Shown: piece after piece, positions 54,883-64,000 of the stretch
Layout of the letters: each line of letters starts with the position of its first letter
How positions within the stretch are numbered: position 1 is the first letter of the stretch
Source of the DNA: Blastobasis lacticolella
Lineage: Eukaryota > Arthropoda > Insecta > Lepidoptera > Blastobasidae
Assembly (NCBI GenBank): GCA_905147135.1
Contig: LR990059.1
Coordinates: 13,601,001 to 13,665,000 of the forward strand
Direction of reading: 5' to 3'
Length of the DNA: 64,000 bases
The notes under the pieces: model-generated
Seen by the model: the letters and a program-made list of their open reading frames with translations, nothing else
The model's database searches: none
What the model was told of the DNA's origin: nothing
Translations under genes and position numbers: made by a program

Positions 54883-57002
54883 GTCTACTTTCTTGTGTTC
54901 TATGTACCCTTCCTATCGATCGTGCCTCTTTGTTACTGTTTGTCTGTTAGTGTTTCGTCGGTATTTCGGTGTGCGCTCGATGATTTTGGTTGAGCGGTGT
55001 CCCTTGTCACGCTGGCGTGTTGTGACGGTGCTGACTCCGTGTTGCCCTGCGATGAGGGTAGGTGTCGCTCTGCCTCGCGTCCCTCGTTCCTGGCGTTGGT
55101 ATCCTGCGGGTTAGTGTATATCTTTATTTGTTGTCTGATTTGTTTGTTTATTCATTTTTTCTTTTGAGTTCTAACGGCCGGCCGGTTCTATGCTCCTAAC
55201 CTTAACCGTAATGTCTATGTTCCGTTTGGACCCCAAAATACCCCCTTTTTGACCCGTTATATTTACGACTGGCCCTATTGTGAAACACTAAATTACTGGT
55301 GTCTACATTACCGGTGGCTGCTGGTTGGGGGTGTGAGTTTAATTTGATTGAAACGTCCGTGGTTCCGTTGTGATCGCCTATAATTAATCATTGTTTAACC
55401 CGACGGTTCCTCTTGGTTTTCCTCGGCCGGTGGTGGGTCGGGTTGTTTGGTGAGCTGCTCAGCGGTGTCGCCTCTGGACTCCGGATTTGGTGTTATTCGG
55501 TTCCGTTTGTACCGGGTTAGGCGTGCGAGGCCATATTTGTTGCCTCGGTTCCTCTTGATTCCCCGTCTCTTGGTCCTCTTTTTCTGGTTGTCATTGTGGG
55601 GAGTTGGCTCCTGGTTCGGAGTGGTAGCGGTGGTGGTGGGTGGTGTCATTTCCGTGTGAAAGGGACAACCAATATAACTATCTTCACCGAGATCCGCGTG
55701 GCGTGTTATCTGACGGCAGATTGTTGCACCTTTGTGTAATGACTGTGCGACTTTACGCGTTCCTTACCGGTGATGCCAGTTTATTGTCCGCGATACCCGT
55801 CCGAGATTTCTGTCGTCAGTATACCACCATTCTGTTTCTCGCCTCGCAAATTGTTACGTTTTAGTAGTTCGCGTGTGGATTTACCGGGAGTTCTCTTTTT
55901 CCCATTTCAAATAAAAAAAAATTTCCTCTTTTTATTTTCTTGTTGTTTTTTTTTTTTCTCTCTTGTGCATTAATTTTCTCTTTTTGTGTGGCCTGTTTAG
56001 TATGTTAGTCTCGCCCTGGTCCGGTTGCGGCACGTTCATCCTCCTCATTCTCCCCTCTGTTGAACTTCTTGCCGAGTATAAAAGAATCTTTTCGGGAATC
56101 GTGGCTTTTTCCGATTTTTTTCGTTCGTCCCCCGTGTTTCCCCGTTTCTGGGCAAGTTTCCTTTTTCCCCATTGTTTGTACTGTGTTGGTAACTCCGTTC
56201 GGTTTCTGTGCGTTGTTTACACTTTTTCCTTTTTTATTTTGTGGGTAGTTCCTAAATTTTTCTTGTCTCGTTTTCAGTGTGCTGATGGTGGTGTGCCCGC
56301 GGTGGAATTTTTGTTCTGTCGGATAGTGTTTTGTTTGTGGCGTGCGCGCCCTCTCACGGTGGCTCGGTGGACTAACGGTTGAACTGTATTCCATTACGAT
56401 GCAAAATCTCTCCGAATTCCGGTCTGATACTGGATTTTATTTGTTGTATGCGAGTCCATATTGATGATAGCGGTTCGATGTACTCTGGTGTGGGCTAGGC
56501 GACGTCTATGGGGTCTTTCCTCGTGTATTTATGGCGTTGTTGGTGTTGGGACGGTCTGGATGATCTTGGCGTTGATGTGGGTTAGCATCTGTTTGTGCTA
56601 TGGTTGGCGTCGGGGTTGTAGGGATTATAGCTGTTGTTGTTTTCCTTTAGGACGGTGTTATTTACGCTATTTGTTGCTCTTGTCCACGGGCGCGTAATAG
56701 GCCCGCGTTGTTTTAGTGTCGGCAAATGACTTTTCCGATGTTTTTGTTCTTAAAATTGGTGTAGGCGTTCGGGTCTTGCCATCCAGTTGTGGTGACTGCG
56801 TGGTTGAGTTGGTCGGTAGTGTTCTGTGCTTTGTGGGTTCAAATTCGGTACCATTGGTTTTTTTTTTTCTCTTTTTAGGTCGAATTTTTGCGGGGTTTGT
56901 TATGGTTTGGTTTACTTTGTATTGGAGTTTTTTTTTTTTTTTTTCTCCGGGCCATAAAAAAAAATGTTATTGTTGTGTTTGTAATTTTTTTTTTTTTTTT
57001 TT
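54883..57002 (-). other. 3' internal region of the gypsy-type element, segment 2
   Basis: About 2.1 kb after the pol stop codon without a recognisable envelope or other known gene. On the element strand it is A-rich, with runs of A at about 57001-56980 and 56945-56930. Two basic, Pro/Lys/Arg-rich minus-strand frames (56394-56005, 55649-55395) are open but of unknown meaning. Confidence 0.5.
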
Positions 57003-60000
57003 TTATTGTTTGTAGGGTTTTAGGTCCTTGACGTGTGCAGTATACTTCTTTTTAGTGTCGTTATGTTGTATAACATATATTACTGGTGATCTACGCTCCT
57101 TTATTGTATACGGGCCGGAGTATTTGGGTGCTAGCTTGGCACAAAACGCTTTTGGTGCGCTTGATAGAGGGTAGTCTCTTTTTAATACTTGGTCATCTAA
57201 CTTGGGTGTCCAGTTTGTCCTTCGTTTGTCGTAACTTTGTTTTTGATTTCGTGACGCTTGATTTTGGTTGCCCTGTACTATACTGTACAACTCGTTTAGT
57301 CTGTTCCGTTCTTCTATCGCTGGCGTGGGGAATGTGTTGATGTTTTTCTTCATCCTTAGTTCTCTGCCGAACATTAGGAATGCAGGGGTGTATTTCGTGG
57401 ATTCCTGTTTGGCCGTATTTAGGGCGAAGTTGAATTCTGGTAGGTATTGGTCCCATTTCTTATGGTTTTCGCCGATAAATGTTGCGATCATTGTTTCTAA
57501 TGTTCTGTTTACTCGTTCTGTAGGGTTGCATTGCGGGGTATATGGTGCGGTTAATTGGTGTTGTATCCCGTAGTGTTTTAGCGTATCTTGAAACTGTTTA
57601 CTGAGAAATTGACGTCCGTTGTCGCTTACCTCATTATTATGTTTTCTCTCAATGCCTGAATGATCGGTGCGGTTGTAGCGGTCCGTAATAATTTTATTTC
57701 GGTCCATTTAGTGAACTTATCGTGGAATACTATTATCCATTGGTGGCCTTTTGATGACCGTGGTAGTGGTCCGATTAGGTCTGTAGTTATCACCTGCCAT
57801 GGTTCCTCTGCGTTGTTGACGTGCATAAGTCCTGCTTTTTGTTTTTGTTCTGGTTTATGTTTCTGGCACGGGACGCATTTTTGTACATATTTTGCTACGT
57901 CTCGATACATTCCTGGCCAGTAATGTCGCTGTGCTACTCGGTGCAATGTTTTCGCGGTTCCTAGGTGACCCGCCTCTGGCTCGTTATGGGCCTGGGTTAG
58001 GATTGCGCTTCTGTCGGACGCACGGACACACATTTTCCATTCGGAATTTGGATGTAAATCCATGCCGTATGAAGGGTTTGTTATCCTCCGATACAGGTTG
58101 TCATCCTGTAGACGATAATCAGGGTGTGCTTCCGGGTTTTTCAAAACGGCCTGTCTTTGGCGATCGTACCACCCGCTAATTTGTTCGACCGCATTTATAG
58201 GGTTTCTCGACAGTTCGTCTGCCACTGTATTTTGCGCTCCACTTTTGTACGTTACGACAAAGTCATACTGTTGCAACTCTAGTGCCCATCTGGCTAGCCT
58301 TCCCGAAAAGTTTTTCATGGTGTTCAGCCACTTCAGCGCCTGATGGTCTGTCACGACTGTGAATTGGTAGCCTTCGAGGAATGCCTTCATCTTTCAGATC
58401 CCCCATACTACCGCCAGGCATTCCTTCTCCGTGGTTGTATACCGGGTTTCTGCTGGTTGTAATGACCTGCTGGCGTACATTATTACTTTCTGATGTCCCT
58501 GGTCTTCCTGTATCAAGATCGCTCCCAAGCCTATGTTGCTGGCGTCTGTCTGCAGGATGAAGGGTTTTGTAAAATCGGCTCGTGTTAACACGTGTTTTAA
58601 TGTGATCGAATGCTTCTTGTTGCGGTGTTTCCCATCTGTATTTCTCTTTTTTCCGTAGTAGTTTTATGAACGGAGCGGTTATTGCTGCGTAGTCTGGAAT
58701 GAACTTCCTGTACCACGATGTCATTCCCAGAAATCGCAATTCTTTTAAGTTTTGTGGTGGCCTTAATTCGGTTATGGCTTTTATCTTTTCCTCATTCATT
58801 TTTATTCCCTCCATGGTAACCACGTGTCCTAGATATTCCACTTCTGGCTTGCAAAACTCGCATTTTTTTTCGTTTATTCGTAGGCCCGCTTCCCTTATCC
58901 TGCGGAATATCTCACGTAATTGTTTCAAATGTTCCTCGAACGTTGGGCTGCACAGTATAATGTCGTCGAGGTAAACGTACGCGTTGGGTTCCAATTCTGG
59001 ACCTATTACTTGGTCTAGCAGTCGTTGAAACGTTGCTCCACTCGAGTGTAACCCGAAGGGTATTACCCTAAACTGGAAGAGTCCTCTTCCCGGGACTGTC
59101 AATGCCGTAATTGGTTTGCTCTCTTCCGATAGGTTTACGTTCCAGTATCCGTTTTTCAGGTCAAATTTTGAGAAGTACCGGCCCTTCCGGAGTTTTTCCA
59201 ACGTGTCGTCTATCTGTGGTATTGGATAGGCGTCTTTTACCGATATTTCGTTAACTTTCCGGAAGTCGATACAGAACCTATATTCGCCATTGTCCTTCTT
59301 CGCCATGACGATTGGGGAGCTATACGGGCTATCCGACTTTTCAATGATTCCCTCCTTCAGCATCTTATCTACGTGTTCATTTATCTTAGCTTGCATGTTT
59401 GGGTTTCGTGGGTAAAACTTTTGCTTGACGGGTTCGTTATGTTTCAGTTTTATTCTATGTTGTGTCCAGGCGTTTCCTATCGGAGTTCGTTCGCACTTTT
59501 GTAGTTCTTGTTGTATTAGGCGTTCTAGCCTCGCTTTCTGTTCCGTCGTTAGTTGTTGGTTCTGTATTCCCGGTGTATGAATCGCGTCGCGTTGTTCGGG
59601 TTGTCTCCCTATAATTTTCGGTATCCATCCGGTGGTGAAGCCGACTCGTCTCAATATGTCCATTCCCAAAAGTATTCGTTTCGCGTGCGGCAGATAATGA
59701 ACGTTATGTTTTAAACTGACGTTATTTAGTGTTAGGTCCACTAATAAAGTTTTTTCTATGTTTGTTTGTGACCCGTCTGCCAATATGACTGTATTCCCCG
59801 GTGCCGTGCTGCTTTTTGGATCGTTGATGTTCGCGAATACTTCGTCGTTTATGTAGGTATTCGTGGACCCTGTGTCTACCAGTGCCGAGTACGTGTGGCC
59901 CTCTATTTTAATGGGTACGAAAATCCTGTTATCGCTATGTACTGGCTGTTCGGTCGTATTTATCTCTTTTTTATGGTACCTGTCATCATGTTGGGCTCTA

Positions 60001-60053
60001 CAGCAGTCCCTTGATAACCTACCCATGATACCGCACGTTGAGCAGAACACCAC
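57003..60053 (-). pseudogene. Gypsy-type pol: protease, reverse transcriptase, RNase H, integrase
   Basis: In order on the minus strand: zinc-knuckle remnant (CSTCGIMGRLSRDC), protease with VDTGSTN (about 59875), reverse transcriptase with CIDFRKVNE, KFDLKNGYWN and YVYLDDI (about 58970), RNase H with LQTDASNIGLGA and TTEKECLAVV (58591-58394), integrase with an H-x6-H zinc part (QAHNEPEAGHLG), CVPCQKHK and TTDLIGPLP, then SDNGRQF and TERVNRTLE in the last frame. Breaks: a one-base frame change near 58585, a TGA at 58391-58393, and a frame change or small deletion near 57630-57680. It ends HVKDLKPYKQ. All catalytic motifs remain visible, but the polyprotein is not translatable as it stands. Confidence 0.87.
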
Positions 60054-60221
60054 CCTTTTAGATCTACATTCTCTCGCCGCGTGATTGCGATTTCCGCAGT
60101 TCCAACAACATGTTTTTGCGTCGTAGTTCGGATGTACTCGTGCGCCCGCCTGTTGTGCGGGTGGTTGAATATTTTTGTAGTTCGTTCTACCCGCTATGTT
60201 GTTATCTGTTTGACGGTTTGT

Positions 60222-60956
60222 TTAGTACGCGCTGGTGCTAATATTTTCGTAATCTTTTGCTAGTGAGATGAGTTCTTTGAGATCCGCGAAGTCCTTTCGT
60301 TTAATGTAAAACTGGTACTTTGTATCCATGTTGTCGTATATCCGCTCTATTTTCTCTGATTGTGTTAATTTTCCGTACCGGCGTATTAAGGTTTGTATGT
60401 CATTTAAGTACTGTATGAAACATTCGGCGTGACCCTGCCGTCTGCGGACGATCTTTTCCAGTAATTTATTCTCGTACCCCCGCGGGTAATAATACAATTT
60501 GAAATCATCTGTGAACTGTTCCCATGTATCCCACTCGTCTTTGTTGTTGCGGTACCATAGTTGGGCTTCGCCGCGTAACAGTCTCGGTAACGCTTGTATT
60601 AGTTTTTTCCCTGATATGTCCACTGAGCTTATTATTTCCTCTAGTCTTTCCAGGAATTCTACGGGGTCTCCTGACGTGTTGAACGTTATGTCGCACCCGG
60701 ACAGTAACCGGTCAGCCGAGTTGTTATCCGACATTGTTGAACGTTCGTTTTGGGTTTTGGGTGTGGGTGCTTTTACTGACGAAGTCCGTAACTCGCGGGC
60801 TTCCTGGAATTCCTGGTCTTCCTGACGGATGCTCTGGGTAAGATTACTCCGTAATTGTTCTACTGTCAAATTTGCTACGGGGAGTTCTCGTTTTTCGGAC
60901 TCCTCTATTAATTGTTCCTTTCGCAATTCGTAGACCCAGGACGTTGTTTTTGACAT
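60222..60956 (-). pseudogene. Gypsy-type gag (capsid region), interrupted by a stop before the zinc knuckle
   Basis: 244 codons: a charged N-terminus, then a retrotransposon gag domain (PVEFLERLEE, LRGEAQLWYRN, FKLYYYPRGYE). TAA at 60222-60224 ends it. The same frame continues without another stop through a proper CCHC knuckle (CWNCGNRNHAAREC, about 60110-60070) into the pol frame at 60053. gag and pol therefore share one frame, and this TAA is most simply a single inactivating change, since it would cut off the nucleocapsid. Programmed readthrough is an alternative I consider unlikely. Confidence 0.82.
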
Positions 60957-61350
60957 GCTCCGGTTATTAGGTAATTAGTTTTTCGGACTACAATTTTGTC
61001 AATGACTGTTATGGTGTATCCTCTTTCGGACGGCGGTGTGCACTAGATTTGTTTATTTTGTTAGGTTTTCTCTGTTATCTCCACGGGTTTGAAACAGGAT
61101 GGTGGTCGGTATCGGTAACGCTTTGGACGGGTTTTTCGGTAGGTACCTCGGACGGGAACGGGTATTATTATAACGGTTTTTCCTTAGACTTCCTATGTCT
61201 GTAGCTTTTATAATCTTCGCGGTGTAAGATCCCTTGTTTTTGTTTTTTATGTGACTGGCGTGTGTCTGAACACCGCGGTCTAATTTCGTCTTGACCTTCG
61301 CTTGTGCGACAACCTGCTCGTTATTCGCGAGTGATGGTCTAGACTTTTAC
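60957..61350 (-). other. Leader between primer site and gag
   Basis: Non-coding, G/T-rich on the plus strand. Confidence 0.6.
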
Positions 61351-61361
61351 GTTGGGCGCCA
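61351..61361 (-). other. Primer-binding site of the gypsy-type element
   Basis: The minus strand reads TGGCGCCCAAC two bases after the 5' LTR end, the usual TGG start of a tRNA primer complement in insect gypsy elements. Confidence 0.85.
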
Positions 61362-61363
61362 AT

Positions 61364-62355
61364 TGTGACGTGGTGGCGACTCAGAGGGAGCTGGCCACTG
61401 TCGCCACGGGTCTGTTTAAACCCCAGACGGGTTGCTATCTCTGGGAATGAGGGATCTTACTTAGTGAAACCACCGATAGCAATGATTTACAACTTACGTT
61501 TATTAAAACAACACATTAACCTATGTTATACATGGCACTTAACTTGAATAACTTAGTCTAGTGGGCGATACCTATGCATCAACGCTTAATTCCTATGACC
61601 TAGTTCAGCGATTCTACCGCGGGTGTTACCCGGGTTCCTCGTTACATAACTCTCCCTAACAGACTTAGACGGTTCCCGACCCACCGACGTTCATTCACTA
61701 CGGGGCGATCACGACGGAACGGACCGTTCCCCTAAGTCGCGGCTAATACGACAACCTACCCCGGACGCGTCTTCTACACGGAGGTTTAACGGGCGCGGAT
61801 TGAGGACTAACGCGGGCTAAGTCCTATCCCTAATCATCCCGGTCTAGGTTTACCTACATGGGTTGAGCCTAAGTCCTAACCTGATTTGTTTCCCCCCTCT
61901 AAGCCAGGCTGTCTACTCGGCGACCCCAAGCCGACAGTCCGGATGCCTGGTTGGACCCCTTCCTCCGGGATCACCAGTTCCTAACTCCCCAGTTGTTCCC
62001 TATCCCCCCTAAGCCCAACTGTCTACTCGGCGACCCCTAAGCCGACAGTTAGGGTACCTGGATAGACCCCTTCCTCCGGGATCTCCAGTACCTCGTCGTC
62101 TCGGCAACCCCAAGCCGACGGAAACTAATTACTCAAAAACCGGATGCGAACCTAAGGCCGGTACCGTTAGAACTGATTTCACATCCTGGTCTCGAGCCTC
62201 TTGAGTGAACATCGGGTGCGGGTCGTTAGCGCGATGCAGAGTCGGTCGCCCCGGGGGCTGCCGTTGTTTCACCGGTTCGCCTCGTTAGCGCGATGCAGGA
62301 TCGTGCACCGGTGACGCGGCCTTGCTGCTGGGTGTGGGAGGGGCGGTGTAGCGCG
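61364..62355 (-). repeat. 5' LTR, truncated at its U3 start
   Basis: 992 bases matching the 3' LTR without its insertion. Homology stops after GTAGCGCG at 62355; about 136 bases of U3 start are missing, so the upstream target duplication and probably part of the promoter are gone. Confidence 0.87.
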
Positions 62356-63044
62356 TGTAGCGCGGTGGGAGCTAGAGATTACAGGAATTTTCATCTTCAA
62401 ACGCTTGAAAAAGTACAATGGGTAATGTTATAAAACAATAGATAGGACAGTTTCTGGTAATTATTTACAAATTTTAACTGGGAACTATTTATATTGATAA
62501 AAACAGCCCATATATGGACCGATTCATTGTAAAAAGGCAATGACACCACTTCATTGGAGCTAAAACTGCAATGGAGCACCAACGTCGTCTTAGTGACGTT
62601 TTGGCCATGTATACGAATGGTCATTACGCCGCTTAAGGTTATGGAACGTAGCTTCAAAGCAGTCAACACATCAATAAAAACTTGTTGTAAATGTGTTAAA
62701 TCGTTAAAGAATTCTACAACAACAAAAGTGGCATAATTTTAAAGGAGATAAAATGATAAAGATTAATTTCCCATTTCCTTTGCGTCGGGCGCAAAAATAA
62801 AAATGAATCCTATAGCTCTATAAAAATTTTTACGGTTTTGAATGGGAGCGAACCAATAGAGCCTCGACTATAATGCACATGACATAGCTGAACGTCAACG
62901 CTCCCGACTTCATACAGGGATATCAATCCGATAACGGCCGAGGATCGTGGGAACATTTGTGTGCGCGATATGACAAGAATTTCGAAAGGACTCGGTCAGG
63001 GCATACTTACATTTTGAATGATGAATATGAGTACCATATGTATT
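62356..63044. other. Non-coding stretch between the LTR and helicase copy C
   Basis: No gene recognised; short frames on both strands are not credible. Confidence 0.4.
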
Positions 63045-63383
63045 AAATTGGTCTGTTATAATTTTTTTTATAGCCGGTGTATTTTATATTAAACAAATGA
63101 AAAAAAAATGATTGGCATCGATTGTAATATATTTAAATAACATACATCAAAAAGCAATAAAATTACTATAACTAAACTACTTAACTAACTAATTACCATA
63201 AACCGAATTGAAAATACGTAACATAATTATATCTACTTTCAAAATAACCTAAGCGACAGAGAAAGTCAGATAATCCCCGACCAAATATATGTGAAATTAC
63301 AAACTCAAATATTTTGTAAACTACCGAACCGATGTTAATAAAACAAAGCTAAATTGCAGTTTAGGTATCAAGAACAACTAAAA

Positions 63384-64000
63384 CTAGAACAATTTGACAG
63401 ACCCGAAGTGGTATTGCTCCCTGATGAGTTTGAGGGTAGCAATGTCCTCAAGCTTGACGAAATTAATGGCGACGCCCTCATCTCCCGAACGAGCGACCCT
63501 ACGGATGAACTGCTCGGGGCTCGTTGGAAAGTCGTAGCTTACGACGGTCACGATGTTCTGCGTCTCCAAGCTACCCATCTTCAGATCGGTCGTGATGAGG
63601 ATATTGCTGCAACGTTAGAACACAATTAATAATCTCATTTAAAGATTTATACCTAAAAGATCATCGACCAGATTCTTTATCAAAATATTTAAGGTGTCGT
63701 TCAGATCAAAAGTTTTGGTGTAATTTTCAAGGTTTACAGGATGACATAAAACAAAAACAAAAAGGAAATGTAACTGCACTGCTTATAGGAAAGAAGCCTT
63801 GCACGCGGTGTAAAATGTGATGGTGTTATTTAACATAAAATAAAGACATAATCTCGAGAAGTAATAAATACCTTTGTCCAGAAGAAAACTTATTTATGAC
63901 CACTTTTCGTTCTCTGCTTGTCATGTTGGCATGCAGAGAACACACTGAATATTTGGCAAACTGCAACTTTCTGGAAAGAAACTCCACTTTCTTCCTCGAG
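63384..64000 (-). CDS. eIF4A3-like divergent DEAD-box protein, gene C (3' part, runs off the window)
   Basis: Exon 5 63606-63384 (223 bp, identical length to A and B, TAG stop) and exon 4 from beyond 64000 to 63872, joined by a GT-AG intron in phase 2. The visible 43 codons of exon 4 (SRKKVEFLSRKLQFAKYSV start) and all of exon 5 are open and very close to gene A, including RRVARSGDEG in place of the motif VI arginines. Exons 1-3 lie outside, so I cannot tell whether the whole gene is intact. Confidence 0.85.

Larger units (their letters stand above)
43388..62355 (-). mobile_element. Ty3/gypsy-type LTR retrotransposon, minus strand, with nested insertions
   Basis: Order along the minus strand: 5' LTR (62355-61364), primer site (61361-61351), leader, gag (60956-60222), pol (60053-57003), a long 3' non-coding part (57002-54883 and 46197-45877), polypurine tract (45876-45865), 3' LTR (45864-43388). 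The element itself is about 9 kb; the rest of the span is an 8.7-kb insertion and a 1.3-kb insertion. No envelope gene was recognised. By eye about a dozen substitutions plus an 11-bp indel separate the two LTRs over 980 aligned bases, so it is fairly young. Confidence 0.88.

Noticed and set aside
54893..57573. Series of hydrophobic plus-strand ORFs in the 55-57.5 kb region
   Set aside because: Shadows of the T-rich complement of the gypsy-type element; low-complexity Phe/Leu/Ser with no domain.
61365..61547. 60-codon plus-strand ORF duplicated at 43389-43571
   Set aside because: The duplication is simply the two LTRs; the frame is antisense to the element.

Overview
The window is eukaryotic and almost certainly insect nuclear DNA, most likely from a moth or butterfly. 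It is AT-rich. It has short GT-AG introns, RTE- and Jockey/CR1-like LINEs, tRNA-derived SINEs with perfect B boxes, a Helitron-like CTAG end, and LINE tails of a kind common in Lepidoptera. There are no operons, rRNA genes or CRISPR arrays. By length the window is mostly transposable elements in several nested layers, as in heterochromatin, a W chromosome or a gene-poor autosomal segment.

The most notable content is a small host gene family. Two intact five-exon genes, A (21157-22969, minus) and B (27922-30021, plus), encode proteins of 381 and 377 residues that align end to end with the DEAD-box helicase eIF4A, closest by eye to eIF4A3. The core ATPase motifs are altered: GxGKT has become GxGKK, DEAD has become YGID or DGTD, SAT has become TKA or TTA, and HRIGRSGR has become RRVARSGD or GRVAHSGY. 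A third copy, C, enters at the right edge (63384-64000, minus). A fourth, D (about 42940-43175, plus), is a relic with a promoter and one exon fragment. Interleaved with them is a second duplicated gene: at least five exons at 39294-42093 (minus) for a helical protein that I tentatively compare with MIF4G-domain proteins, plus a stray paralogous exon at 23657-23772 and three related promoter-like blocks. MIF4G proteins are known partners of eIF4A-family helicases, so the locus may be an amplified pair of paralogues from the translation or exon-junction machinery.

Layout. 0.2-1.9 kb: decayed transposase with three stops. 2.3-10.4 kb: direct repeats, a 165-bp tandem array, a 36-bp inverted repeat 4.1 kb apart, an inverted SINE pair, a hairpin minisatellite and duplicated non-coding blocks. 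10.4-12.9 kb: Jockey/CR1-like LINE (minus). 13.1-13.55 kb: Helitron-like end. 13.8-18.06 kb: complete 4.26-kb DNA transposon with a spliced, serine-rich transposase. 18.4-20.0 kb: RTE LINE mosaic between 118-bp inverted repeats. 21-30 kb: helicase genes A and B with LINE fragments between. 30.6-38.8 kb: three LINEs, SINEs and a CA microsatellite. 39.3-43.2 kb: MIF4G-like gene and helicase relic D. 43.4-62.4 kb: a Ty3/gypsy-type LTR retrotransposon (minus) with long LTRs, a foldback element inside one LTR, and an 8.7-kb Harbinger-like insertion that itself holds a MITE, a tandem array, an almost intact RTE LINE, a second Jockey/CR1 LINE and nested SINEs. 62.4-64 kb: helicase copy C.

All identifications come from reading the sequence and remembered family motifs; no search was run. 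ORF starts inside transposons are often arbitrary because those frames are broken.
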